Origin: Sphingobacterium arenae
GTDB lineage: Bacteria; Bacteroidota; Bacteroidia; Sphingobacteriales; Sphingobacteriaceae
NCBI RefSeq assembly: GCF_014692505.1
Contig: NZ_JACNYK010000002.1
Coordinates: 1,178,001-1,242,000, forward strand
Direction of reading: 5' to 3'
DNA length: 64,000 nucleotides
Shown here: positions 7,620-17,015 of the stretch, one piece after another
Position numbering within the stretch: the stretch's first letter is position 1
Layout of the letters: the number at the start of each line of letters is the position of its first letter
Notes under the pieces: generated by a model
Databases searched by the model: none
The model's input: the letters and a program-made list of their open reading frames with translations, nothing else
What the model was told of the DNA's origin: nothing
Position numbers and translations under genes: made by a program

Positions 7620-8396
7620 TTATTTTTTAAATCTTTTGGGTGTCTTGCCTGTGAATGCTTTGAAAACTCGTATGAAGTGGGACTGGTCGGCAAAACCATT
7701 TTGATAAACAATGTCTGTTAGCTTGGTGTAATCTTTCAAGGTAAGTTGTTCCATGGATGCCTGAAATTGGATAATTTTGGCGAATTGTTTGGGAGACAGG
7801 CCGGTTTCATGGAGGAACCGGCGTTCAAAGGTTCGGATATTCAGGTTAGATTTTTCGGCAATGGCGCGAATGCTTTCCTGTCCGTTTGTGTATATGATAC
7901 GTAAAACTGCTTCTCTTATCTGATAATCAAAGCCTTTCTTTTTCCTTTCTAAAAAAGAAAGCAATAGGTTTGATATTATCTCAATCTTATCTTCAACGAC
8001 ATCGGAAGTACGTAACTTAGTAACGAGCGATATCATGTCCGCGTTTGCCATCAACTCGTCTAAATAGTAACAGTTATCGTTTATATTTTGCGGAACAAGG
8101 TTAAACAAAGCTCTTAAAACAAAAGGATATAATTGAAAAACGATGAGCAGGTATGCTCCAGAAATTTCCAATTCAATAGGTTTAATGGTTTGTCCGTAAA
8201 GAAAGATTTCGGGCATTGTTTTATCGTGCGGGCGTACCATCAGCCCGTTGTCCGTCTGCTGGAACATTAGGCCGGGATAGCCATCTGCGAAAAAAGGCAA
8301 ATTTGTCTTCGAGTTTTTGACCTCGTTTTCAAATACCCAAATGTTCTTCACAAACAATGAAATGGATTTGTTCGGCACTATGCTGCGAAAACTCAT
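7620..8396 (-). CDS. AraC-family transcriptional regulator (DUF6597-type N-terminus)
   Basis: 258 residues. The N-terminal 150 residues (MSFRSIVPNKSISLFVKNIW, then LPFFADGYPGLMFQ) match the conserved entry of the Bacteroidota AraC group with a DUF6597-type sensor domain. The C-terminal domain carries the double HTH (IRAIAEKSNLNIRTFERRF and TDIVYQNGFADQSHFIRVFK, ending GKTPKRF). It follows the xylanase operon on the same strand after 140 bases and precedes the NAD(P)-binding protein, which is the more likely target. Confidence 0.9.
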   Translation of the reverse strand: MSFRSIVPNKSISLFVKNIWVFENEVKNSKTNLPFFADGYPGLMFQQTDNGLMVRPHDKTMPEIFLYGQTIKPIELEISGAYLLIVFQLYPFVLRALFNLVPQNINDNCYYLDELMANADMISLVTKLRTSDVVEDKIEIISNLLLSFLERKKKGFDYQIREAVLRIIYTNGQESIRAIAEKSNLNIRTFERRFLHETGLSPKQFAKIIQFQASMEQLTLKDYTKLTDIVYQNGFADQSHFIRVFKAFTGKTPKRFKK

Positions 8397-8536
8397 TGCT
8401 TCATTATTGAGCTTGGTATGTCCTTATATTGCATTTCTCCTATAAAAAGCGTTATATCGCAATATACTATTTAAAACTCGATCATTTCCAAATACATCCT
8501 TTTGTTATGCTTGTTTTTCTGGTTAATCTGAATCTT

Positions 8537-9451
8537 TTATTTTTCTTCCATTTTTTCTGAAACAAATACATGGTCGACAAAGAATGTATAATTGTCAAAC
8601 GTGCGTACGTCACCAGAGCCGCTTCTGAATAAGATAAATTCCGTGATCTGTGCAAGATTAATATTCGGATCTTTCTGTTTAATATGTGCAACTGGAATCG
8701 ATACAAGATGCCAATTCCCATCTCGCTTGAATCCATATTCTTCTCCTGAAGCCGTGAATTCAAACACGGCATTCCCTCCTCCAGCGCTTCGTATGCGTAT
8801 CAACATCGGTGCTAGAGAGCTCGATTTTAGACCTATATGATAATACCCGTTCTCAAAGGATGAAATATCGATATACTGGCCTCGACCATCTTCTAAAGCA
8901 CCCATAGCCCAGTCCGACTCGCCTGTTGCTCCAAATTTATATGCTTCGACACCTTCAAATGCATCGGATACCCGTATTCCGGGAAAATGGTTCATGTCTA
9001 CCGATCGGACCAGCGCCAACCGCGAAATAATATCAGGATGTTCTGTATAAATTCCGTAGGTTACGCCGTAATCGTAATCTGGAATTTGATTATTGGGGTC
9101 TGGCTCAACTTCAATGTCGAACGCATGCTGTCCGCGTTGATTATCGATAAAGACAACATTGAGAATCGCTTTAAAAGAGCCCCCTAGGGGATAATAAACA
9201 GTTACAACCGAATCCGTCGATGTACCGGGCGTTCCGCCTGGAAACGCCCAATTGCGACTTTGTACTTTAGTGGATCGGTCGGTATATATAATGTATTCGC
9301 CAAATTTTATATCGACACCACTGGCGTCAGCTGCTATTTTGCCGGGCTCGAACAACGTAATGGGGAAAGTTTCTTCTTCTCCACATGCGGCAAAAAACAT
9401 CATCATCACACAACTGATGATATATCTTATTTTCAATCGAATAAGTTGCAT
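8537..9451 (-). CDS. PKD and CBM-like surface lipoprotein of the xylan locus
   Basis: 304 residues from the ATG at 9451 (MQLIRLKIRYIISCVM); an ATG at 9493 would put charged residues before the signal. The lipobox FFAACGEE gives a lipidated Cys. Next comes a PKD-like domain of about 60 residues (GEYIIYTDRSTKVQSRNWAF and a VTVYYPLGGSFKAILNV end) and then a beta-sandwich of about 170 residues (YIDISSFENGYYHIGLK...NYTFFVDHVFV) resembling CBM11/CIA30-type binding modules. I infer a surface glycan-binding protein that helps SusD hold xylan. It is the last gene of the operon susC-susD-xyn-this. It has no recognisable enzyme motif. Confidence 0.75.
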   Translation of the reverse strand: MQLIRLKIRYIISCVMMMFFAACGEEETFPITLFEPGKIAADASGVDIKFGEYIIYTDRSTKVQSRNWAFPGGTPGTSTDSVVTVYYPLGGSFKAILNVVFIDNQRGQHAFDIEVEPDPNNQIPDYDYGVTYGIYTEHPDIISRLALVRSVDMNHFPGIRVSDAFEGVEAYKFGATGESDWAMGALEDGRGQYIDISSFENGYYHIGLKSSSLAPMLIRIRSAGGGNAVFEFTASGEEYGFKRDGNWHLVSIPVAHIKQKDPNINLAQITEFILFRSGSGDVRTFDNYTFFVDHVFVSEKMEEK

Positions 9452-9497
9452 ATTTTTAGTTTTTTTGGCGTGCGCACACGCATTATTGTTCATATTT

Positions 9498-10601
9498 CTA
9501 TTTTAATCCAGACAAAAATCCTTTGTATGCTTCTTTCGACCGATAACTTTGATCAAAAAGAAGAGGGTATTCTTTTGGATGCCATGAGCCGGTAAGCCAA
9601 GTGTGCTTATCTGTTACACCCCATAAGGAAATAGCAAATTTTTGCTGCGCGGGTAAAGCAGAATAGCTCTCTGCGATATGTTTGTACATCTCGGATTGCT
9701 TTTCGGCCTCAGCTTCTGTGTAGACATAGTTGTCGGATTTGTTGACATTCATAACGATATCAAGTTCTGAAATATGAACTAACAGCCCGGTACTCGCCAT
9801 ATCGTTCAACCCGTTACGTAAGGTGGTTTTATCGTTATTAATGCGATAATGAAACTGGTCGCCGATTCCATGGATGGGAATGCCTTCACTTTGGAAGCGT
9901 TGTACCATATTTTTAATGGCATTCCGTTTTCCCGGTGCGATCACGACACTGTAATCATTATAAAACAACTTAGCATTTGGATCTGCTTCGTGGGCGTAGC
10001 GGAAACACCGACCATAAAACGCTATTGGATCTTTAAATGTGGCATATACTGGGCAGTCTGTCATTCTGAGTGAACCGTTATCATTGAAAATCTCGTTAGC
10101 CACGTCCCAGCTGTTTACCTTTCCTTTATATCGGTCTACAACGGTTTTAATATAGGTCTTCACGTGATTTTCGAAAGCGGTGGAATCATAGCTTGTGTTT
10201 TTAAACCAACTGGGAAAAGATTTATACCATACGAGCGTATGACCATGCACATCTAAATCATTCTTGGTTGCAAAATCGACCAATTTATCCGCTCCTGTCC
10301 ATTGGTAATTGCTTGACGAAGTCCAGATGGCATCCATCTTCATTTCCCACTCTGCCGTAATTTGGCTGAAATGCGTGGTCACAGTTTGTGTATAGCCATT
10401 TTCGTTCATCAACGACGTCTTTATAGCTGCACCAATATTAAAGGATGCTTTTTCTTTTAGCACTTTGGTTTCGGGTTCAGGTTGTTCGACTGGTTCCTCG
10501 CGATCAGGAGTTAGCTCTTGCTTGTTACCGCAGGAAATATTGCTCGCTCCAACTAGGAGCAACAACATGAAATATAAGTAGTGTTTTTTTATAAGTACCA
10601 T
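9498..10601 (-). CDS. GH10 endo-1,4-beta-xylanase, lipoprotein
   Basis: 367 residues. The signal ends GASNISCGNKQ, a lipobox, so the enzyme is probably anchored to the outer membrane. The GH10 barrel is complete: VHGHTLVWYKSFPSWF near strand 3, the acid/base Glu in VNSWDVANEIFND near residue 168, AKLFYNDYSVV, and the nucleophile Glu in HISELDIVMN near residue 275, with the final LWGVTDKHTWL. It cuts the xylan backbone. It lies 26 bases after susD and is followed by the PKD lipoprotein, so it is part of the same transcript. Confidence 0.95.
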   Translation of the reverse strand: MVLIKKHYLYFMLLLLVGASNISCGNKQELTPDREEPVEQPEPETKVLKEKASFNIGAAIKTSLMNENGYTQTVTTHFSQITAEWEMKMDAIWTSSSNYQWTGADKLVDFATKNDLDVHGHTLVWYKSFPSWFKNTSYDSTAFENHVKTYIKTVVDRYKGKVNSWDVANEIFNDNGSLRMTDCPVYATFKDPIAFYGRCFRYAHEADPNAKLFYNDYSVVIAPGKRNAIKNMVQRFQSEGIPIHGIGDQFHYRINNDKTTLRNGLNDMASTGLLVHISELDIVMNVNKSDNYVYTEAEAEKQSEMYKHIAESYSALPAQQKFAISLWGVTDKHTWLTGSWHPKEYPLLFDQSYRSKEAYKGFLSGLK

Positions 10602-10627
10602 CTTAAATCTTCTTTTGTTTTTAATTA

Positions 10628-12169
10628 TTAATAACCGTCGTTTTGTGGAAATGTACCCATCAAGTCAATTTGTGACTGGGGAATCGGTAGCCTCACCATA
10701 TGTGATGCCATGGGATAGATTGCTTTGTTCCCTGCATTTGACCCCATTTCATAGTATTGGTTAACGCGTTCCACCAAAACACCAATCCGTTTTAGTAAGA
10801 ACCATCTTTCGTTCTCGAAGGCTAATTCCCGGGCGGATTCCTCCAAGTAGCTCTCTAGGTCAAAAGTAGCGAAGTTAGTGAGTCCAGCCCGGTTCCTAAC
10901 CTGATTTATATACCCTAGCGCTTTACTTGGATTGTCCATTCGCCACGCCGCTTCAGCACCTAATAGCAAGGTCTCCGCATATCGATAAAAGATATGATCT
11001 TTATAGCTGTTGAGTGTCCCTATGCGCTTCTCGTCGTCATGGTACTTTTTTAAACTCCAATGGTATCGCCTATAATCATCATCGTAACGATCTGGCGCCA
11101 AGGGTAGTCCGAAGTTTGGTGACTCGGGATTATTTACAATGAGCTGCAAGGGATAATAATAGGTACGAAATCGTAAATCGTTTTCCGCATCGTAGAGCGA
11201 TCGGAGATAATCGTTTGGAAAAGACCAACCTAACGATTCACCGCCATATTCGATCGATCGGATCATTTCTCCTCCCGACAGTTCGTAAACGCGCGAATTA
11301 AACACACTGCTAATCCACGTCGGTCCGCCGCCTGCTAAATTATCATTTCCACCGGTGATCTCGTCCCGAACGTATACCAACAAGGCTTCCTTGTGGTTCA
11401 AATTCTGTCCAAATACTTGCGCAATCTGTTCCCGAGGCAATAGGTCGTGGGTCGGATCTAGGATTACAGCATCAAAATGTGTGGACGCTTCCGTCCATTT
11501 TTTTTGCCATAATGCACTTTTTCCACGGATATGATGGGCTACACCTTTGCCATATCTTCCGTAATCTACATTCCAGGCTAAATGCTGTATGGCAAAATCG
11601 AGGTCCGCATCGATAAGTTTAAAAACCTCGATGGGATCTGCGGGCAGGTATTCTTTCGGATCAAATGCGTTTTCCGGTGTTGTGGCTACGGTGTCCAAGA
11701 GAATATTGTCGTACATTCGAATTAGATCCAAGTATAGTTCACCGCGTACCATTCTTGCTTGTGCAATAATCTGATTGCGTCTTGTTTCGAGCATATCTAC
11801 CTTGGGGGCATTCGTGATAATGGCATTAGCCCGGTCAATGATCTGATATCCTCTTGTCCATTTGCGAGCAGGAAAAGCCACGGGTGTATGATTGGGTCCA
11901 TAAGGTGTGTGCCATGTGCGGTTGAGTCCTAAATCGGTTCCTACCAAAAAGAAGAGACTGGAGCGTAAAGCATCGCCCTCTCCTTCCGGAATGTTATAGT
12001 TCCGCATGAGGTTGTATAATGCATTTACGCCGCTTTCTAACCCTTCCGGAGTGGTATATATAAAATCAATGGAGACTTCGGTGACGGGCTCCTCTGCCAA
12101 AAATTTTTCGCATGACAAGAATGATAACAACGTTACGCCAAATAGTAACTGCAGAAATATCCGTTTCAT
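10628..12169 (-). CDS. SusD/RagB family nutrient-binding outer-membrane lipoprotein
   Basis: 513 residues from MKRIFLQLLFGVTLLSFLSC (ATG at 12169; an ATG at 12187 adds six residues). The lipobox is SFLSCEKF. SusD features follow: an N-terminal TPR-like helical part (GVNALYNLMRNY, RANAIITNAPKV, ARMVRGELYLDLIRMYDNI) and the C-terminal ALGYINQVRNRAGL and LAFENERWFLLKRIG motifs that are hallmarks of the family. It forms a lid on the SusC channel and delivers xylo-oligosaccharides. Gap to susC is about 50 bases. Confidence 0.95.
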   Translation of the reverse strand: MKRIFLQLLFGVTLLSFLSCEKFLAEEPVTEVSIDFIYTTPEGLESGVNALYNLMRNYNIPEGEGDALRSSLFFLVGTDLGLNRTWHTPYGPNHTPVAFPARKWTRGYQIIDRANAIITNAPKVDMLETRRNQIIAQARMVRGELYLDLIRMYDNILLDTVATTPENAFDPKEYLPADPIEVFKLIDADLDFAIQHLAWNVDYGRYGKGVAHHIRGKSALWQKKWTEASTHFDAVILDPTHDLLPREQIAQVFGQNLNHKEALLVYVRDEITGGNDNLAGGGPTWISSVFNSRVYELSGGEMIRSIEYGGESLGWSFPNDYLRSLYDAENDLRFRTYYYPLQLIVNNPESPNFGLPLAPDRYDDDYRRYHWSLKKYHDDEKRIGTLNSYKDHIFYRYAETLLLGAEAAWRMDNPSKALGYINQVRNRAGLTNFATFDLESYLEESARELAFENERWFLLKRIGVLVERVNQYYEMGSNAGNKAIYPMASHMVRLPIPQSQIDLMGTFPQNDGY

Positions 12170-12222
12170 ATGTATATAATTATTCATCGTTATTTTTAGT
12201 CTATAATTTCATCCACCGATTT

Positions 12223-15200
12223 TTAGAAACCTACTTGAATCCCGCCAACAATCGAAATTGCTTCCGGGTATTCATTAGGGTTCTTTTCAGGGCTGTACGA
12301 TTTGTATTTTGTCCAGGTGGCTAGATTATGTGCAGTCGAATAGATTCTGAGGCTGCCGACTTTAAGTCTGTTAGCAAACTGAGAAGATAATGTATATCCG
12401 AGTGTCAATGTGTGTAGACGTACATAAGAAGCATCCTGTAGTCCGAGTGTCCATATATAGGGGCGATCGTTGGATTCTAACGGTCTCGGCCAATTACCTT
12501 CTGGATTCTCAGGAGTCCAGTAATCTACTTTCACTCCGTTAAAAACGCCTCGTAACGACCCTCCGGAGGCATAGTCGTATAAAAATGCATTATTTCGCAC
12601 CACTCCCTGTACCGTCAGAAAATCGGCGGCGAGATCCACGCCCTTGTAATTAACCGCTAGATTAAAAGATCCAAACCATTTCGGATCGCGTGGTACAATG
12701 ACGCGATCGGCGTCGGTGAGTTTGCCATCACCATTCGAATCCAGTAATTTGATATCACCAGGTTGTGCAGTTGGCATATGGCTATTGGCAATATCTTCCC
12801 CTTGTTGCCATATACCTGCTGGACGGTATTGATAGTAAACATTTTTCGAATGACCAATGAACCACTGATTAGCGATATCGTCAACCTCGTTTCCATGTTC
12901 ATCTAGATCGCCATACAGGCTGATGATTTTATTCCGGTTTCTGGATATTGAAAAACCTAGATTTACCTGCCAATCGTTTTTGTCTAAGATCAAACCGTTC
13001 ATATTTAGTTCGAATCCTTGATTTTCAACTTCGCCAATATTTCGTAGCATTCGAGCGTATCCGATATCGGCCTGTAACGACAATTCGGCTAAAAGATCTG
13101 TTGTCCGAGTGTTGTAGAATTCAAATGTACCGGTCAAACGGTTATTCCAAAACCCGAAATCAAGCGCGGTATTTAGCGTGGTAGAAGTCTCCCATCTCAA
13201 ATTAGGATTAGGCAGAAAGTCTCCCGGAACATAACCTATCCGTTTGACATTGTTAAAAAGATAGTCCCGCTGCACGGCCGTACTGAGACTACGGTATGGA
13301 TTGATCGCCTCGTTTCCTACGCTACCATAGCTTGCTCGTAGTTTAAGATTGTTTACAAAGGATTCATCCATAAATGCTTCTCGGTGTATATTCCACCCTA
13401 AAGCAACGGCCGGAAAATAGGCCCATTTATTATTAGCACCAAATACGGTCGAACCATCTGCCCGTGCCGATGCAGTTAAATAGTACTTCCCGTCATAGTC
13501 ATACTGAATACGCCCCACAAATGAAACCAATCCCCTTTTATTGGCGCCGACTGTGGGAATATTGCTCTCCGCGCTCGGTAACCCCCAAATTCCCAACAAG
13601 TCATTTGGAATATTGCTGGCGTTGTTCCGGAAGTTATTATAACGTCGTTGGCTTATGCTCTGTACCACGGTACTCGCAAGATTATGTTTATTAAAGCTTG
13701 TGTTATAGTTCAAAATATTTTCTAATTGCCATTCTTCTTCGTCTTCAAACTGCATTGCTCCATTACCTAATCCGCCTCTACGAAATCCTTGTAAAGATTC
13801 GGAGGTGGCGTAATGTGTGGTCTTGCGGTTCCAAGAGCGTCTACTTGCATTCACACGGTAACGGAAACCCTGGAATGGTGTGAAATCGGCAAAAATATTC
13901 ATGATATCGTTGCGATCATTTCGCGTATTCGAGACTTCGGCTAGATCCAATAATGGATTGACGCTCTCCTGCACACCGGTAGGATAAATCCGATAGGTTC
14001 CATCATCGTTATAAATTTTACCTAAAGGTGAAGTGGTTACGGTACGTAACAAGGTTTCACCTGTACCTGGATTATTATTTTTAGAAAGTTGCCACGAGGT
14101 ATTAGCTCCCACTTTTAACCAGTCGGTGATCGTTTGGTCAACGTTGATACGGATTGTTCCACGTTGGAAATCTGTTCCTGGAATCACGCCCTGTCTCTTT
14201 GAGTAATTAAAACCCGAATAGATACGTGTTTTGGCCGTTCCGGTTGAAACGCTCAGGTTATGATTTTGTGTGCTTGCAATGCGCAGCAATTCTTTTTCCC
14301 AATCGATAAAGTCTCCTGTGGCAAGTACTTCACGCTCTATATCGGTAAAAATAGCCTCATCAGGAAGGTACTGATTGTTATTGTCTGCGCGGTAAGCCTC
14401 CCGTTTTAGCTGTGCAAATTCTTTCGCGCTGTATACGTCGAAATTACGTTTCACCGTCTGCCCGCCATAAAAGGTATTGAAATCGACAATCGTTCGGTCT
14501 TCTTTAGCGCGCTTGGTTGTAATAAGTATGACGCCATTTGATGCTCTAGCGCCGTAAATAGCCTGTGCAGCAGCATCCTTTAGAATCTCGATGGACGCAA
14601 TATCATTGGGGTTGACGTCGTTGATTCCTCCTACTGGTACTCCGTCAGCAATAACAATCGGCGCATTTCCGGCGGTCAACGAACGGCTTCCGCGAATGAG
14701 GATATTAGATGAGCTTCCGGGTGCGGCATCGTTTACCGTGACGTATACACCGGCGGCTTTACCTCGCAACATCTCCCCTAGATCATTGGACGGTACACGA
14801 TTGACATCTTCTGTATTTACTGACACAACGGAGCTGATTACATCACTTTTCTTTTGAGTGCCATATCCTACCACGACAACTTCATCTAGGTCGTCTATAT
14901 ACGCGGTCAGCATGACATCCACTATTGTTTTCTCACCTATAGGCTGCTCACTTGACACATAGCCTACTATAGAAAAGACGACAACGGACTGCCCCTCCGG
15001 TGTCGCAATTCGATATTTGCCTCTGGCATCTGTATGCGTTCGAAGCGACGTTCCCTTGATCGATACGGTTACTCCCGCCAGTGGTACTCCCAGTGAATCA
15101 CGAACGGTTCCATTGATCGTCTGCTGTACGGCCTCTACATTCAGCGTATGGATGGTCTGTCTTCTCACGTCTCGGGATTTCGTTGGCACGAACTTCTCCT

Positions 15201-15546
15201 TTTGGTTTAAAACGACTACTTGGTCCTGTATGTCGTAGCCATAGGGCAAATTCTTAAAAAGTAGCGCTAACACCCGGTTTAACGGTTCTTCTTGTAAAAT
15301 AATAGTAACGGGATCCTCCTGAACATCCCGTTTATTATAAAAGAAAGTGACGCCCGATTGTTTCTCTATCTTTTTCAGCACTTCCCATAAAGAGGCATCT
15401 CGTTCATTCAGTGAAATCTTTTGGCCAAATACATTAGCCGAAAGCTGAATGCAAAAGACGGTCACTAGAATGATGGTTAACTTCACACGCATAATGATTT
15501 TTTTGGTATACGCCGGTAAAGGACACATTAATCGTTTTAATTGCAT
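12223..15546 (-). CDS. SusC/RagA TonB-dependent transporter with STN signalling domain
   Basis: 1107 residues. A signal peptide lies at about 19-42 (MRVKLTIILVTVF...ANVFGQ) behind the short extension common in this group. Then come an STN domain (about 43-110, DASLWEVLKKIEKQSGVTF), a carboxypeptidase-regulatory-like beta-sandwich (about 142-225, INGTVRDSLGVPLAGVTV), a TonB-box-like VVVVGYGTQ and plug (about 235-350, LRGKAAGVYV, SIEILKDAAAQAIYGARASN), then a 22-strand barrel ending in IVGGIQVGF. The STN domain indicates that import is coupled to the FecR anti-sigma encoded upstream. It imports xylan oligosaccharides together with SusD. Confidence 0.96.
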   Translation of the reverse strand: MQLKRLMCPLPAYTKKIIMRVKLTIILVTVFCIQLSANVFGQKISLNERDASLWEVLKKIEKQSGVTFFYNKRDVQEDPVTIILQEEPLNRVLALLFKNLPYGYDIQDQVVVLNQKEKFVPTKSRDVRRQTIHTLNVEAVQQTINGTVRDSLGVPLAGVTVSIKGTSLRTHTDARGKYRIATPEGQSVVVFSIVGYVSSEQPIGEKTIVDVMLTAYIDDLDEVVVVGYGTQKKSDVISSVVSVNTEDVNRVPSNDLGEMLRGKAAGVYVTVNDAAPGSSSNILIRGSRSLTAGNAPIVIADGVPVGGINDVNPNDIASIEILKDAAAQAIYGARASNGVILITTKRAKEDRTIVDFNTFYGGQTVKRNFDVYSAKEFAQLKREAYRADNNNQYLPDEAIFTDIEREVLATGDFIDWEKELLRIASTQNHNLSVSTGTAKTRIYSGFNYSKRQGVIPGTDFQRGTIRINVDQTITDWLKVGANTSWQLSKNNNPGTGETLLRTVTTSPLGKIYNDDGTYRIYPTGVQESVNPLLDLAEVSNTRNDRNDIMNIFADFTPFQGFRYRVNASRRSWNRKTTHYATSESLQGFRRGGLGNGAMQFEDEEEWQLENILNYNTSFNKHNLASTVVQSISQRRYNNFRNNASNIPNDLLGIWGLPSAESNIPTVGANKRGLVSFVGRIQYDYDGKYYLTASARADGSTVFGANNKWAYFPAVALGWNIHREAFMDESFVNNLKLRASYGSVGNEAINPYRSLSTAVQRDYLFNNVKRIGYVPGDFLPNPNLRWETSTTLNTALDFGFWNNRLTGTFEFYNTRTTDLLAELSLQADIGYARMLRNIGEVENQGFELNMNGLILDKNDWQVNLGFSISRNRNKIISLYGDLDEHGNEVDDIANQWFIGHSKNVYYQYRPAGIWQQGEDIANSHMPTAQPGDIKLLDSNGDGKLTDADRVIVPRDPKWFGSFNLAVNYKGVDLAADFLTVQGVVRNNAFLYDYASGGSLRGVFNGVKVDYWTPENPEGNWPRPLESNDRPYIWTLGLQDASYVRLHTLTLGYTLSSQFANRLKVGSLRIYSTAHNLATWTKYKSYSPEKNPNEYPEAISIVGGIQVGF

Positions 15547-15700
15547 ACTTTTGTATGATTTGGGTTTTTAATACAGTGTTAATTTCAGATTACGTGGTAT
15601 TCATTGACTCAATAAATAGCCGGGAATGCTCGCTACATTTCCGGTTTTTTATTCGAAGTCTACTTACGACAGCGGTTATGGAACCCCTGAATTTGCCAAT

Positions 15701-16882
15701 CTACTTCTCATCAGATTCTTTATTTTTTATGGTTAATTGTCGTCCATTATTTAATTCAAAGTGTACGCCAGCAGTTTTTAGAATATATAGGGCCTTGTCC
15801 AGTGTCACATTCTTTGGGAGTTTACCATAAAACAGGTCATCTGAACGTACTATTTCATAATTCACGTCAATATCGTACCATCGTTCGAAGGCTTGGAGTA
15901 CCGTGTAAATATTTGCATCATTAAAATAAAAGTATCCTTCTTTCCAAGCTAAAAACGGTTCTGGATCCACCTGGTATTTTGTAACTCCTTTTTCATTAAC
16001 AATGGTCTGCATACCTACGGCGAGAACCATGCGTGCGTATCTGTAAGATTTATTATTTGACTTGACGGACACAGATCCTTCTGCAACGGTAGTGACGATT
16101 CCTAGCTTTTTATCATAAGCGTTAATATTGAATTGTGTACCTAATACTTCCACAAGTTGTTCATCATTTTTAACAAAAAAGGACACTTTCTTTCCATCCT
16201 GCGAATATGCCGCCACGTCGAAAAATGCTTCTCCTGCTAATAGCTCTACTTCTCTTTTATTTTTGTTAAACTTCCTAGGAAAACGAATAGATGACGCAGC
16301 GTTTAGCCAGACACGTGTACCATCGGAGAGCTCTAGTTGGTATTCTCCGCCTCTTGGGGTTGACAGCGTCACAAAGCTGCTTTCGCTATCCACGTTGTTG
16401 AATAATTCTGATTCAAGTATAGTGCCGTCCGTATAATGCAGCTCCTCGCCTATAACAAGGCCTTGTCCGCCTTCCTGTAGATCAATCACGGGACCATCAT
16501 TTAGAGATAGAAAGGCTTTGTTCTTTCCGGGATTCACATCCTCTAGACTTGTATGCACTTCCGCTGTTTTTTGAATGGCTAGATAATAGGATCCAGCTCC
16601 GAGAACAGCTAGTGTAATGATAGCCGCTGCCGCGCGTAGTTTTTTCTTTAACGCACGTATCTTCCCGGTTTTTCCGTTATATGGTGATTGCATAGATGCT
16701 TGCACATTAGACAATATCCGTTGCTTTAACGCCCGCTCGTCTTTTGCAAAAGACGGCGGTATGTTTATTTGCTCGTCTACGTGTGCTTTATACCAAGTAA
16801 GGAACTCTTCTTTCTCTACTTCGGTTATACTTCCATTTAGCCATTTCGACGCCAACTCGCGGTATCTATTTATATCATTCAT
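15701..16882 (-). CDS. FecR-type anti-sigma factor
   Basis: 393 residues. The cytoplasmic N-terminus (about 1-80) starts with a helix bundle including ASKWLNGSITEVEKEEFLTW, one membrane helix lies at about 85-105 (AAAAIITLAVLGAGSYYLAI), a periplasmic FecR domain follows (FVTLSTPRGGEYQLELSDG, VWLNAASSIRFPRKF) and then a DUF4974 secretin-like domain (YFYFNDANIYTVLQAFERWY). It holds the ECF sigma factor until SusC signals. It sits 154 bases upstream of susC on the same strand, but its sigma factor is on the opposite strand. Confidence 0.94.
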   Translation of the reverse strand: MNDINRYRELASKWLNGSITEVEKEEFLTWYKAHVDEQINIPPSFAKDERALKQRILSNVQASMQSPYNGKTGKIRALKKKLRAAAAIITLAVLGAGSYYLAIQKTAEVHTSLEDVNPGKNKAFLSLNDGPVIDLQEGGQGLVIGEELHYTDGTILESELFNNVDSESSFVTLSTPRGGEYQLELSDGTRVWLNAASSIRFPRKFNKNKREVELLAGEAFFDVAAYSQDGKKVSFFVKNDEQLVEVLGTQFNINAYDKKLGIVTTVAEGSVSVKSNNKSYRYARMVLAVGMQTIVNEKGVTKYQVDPEPFLAWKEGYFYFNDANIYTVLQAFERWYDIDVNYEIVRSDDLFYGKLPKNVTLDKALYILKTAGVHFELNNGRQLTIKNKESDEK

Positions 16883-16964
16883 AACAGGAGCTTTAATATA
16901 TGTCCTCGTTCGAGCGCAAATCCCTTACACCGTTTTTAATTTTTTTCTTGACGCATAAAATATT

Positions 16965-16972
16965 TATATTTG
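16965..16972 (+). promoter_or_regulatory. Putative -7 box of the ECF sigma gene
   Basis: TATATTTG fits TAnnTTTG and lies 43 bases before the start codon. Upstream is a T-rich stretch ending in TTG, but the spacer is only 14 bases, so the -33 element is poor. Confidence 0.3.
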
Positions 16973-17015
16973 ACCCATTGCGGCAAGACCAACCAAAATA
17001 AATCGGTAGTTAGTT

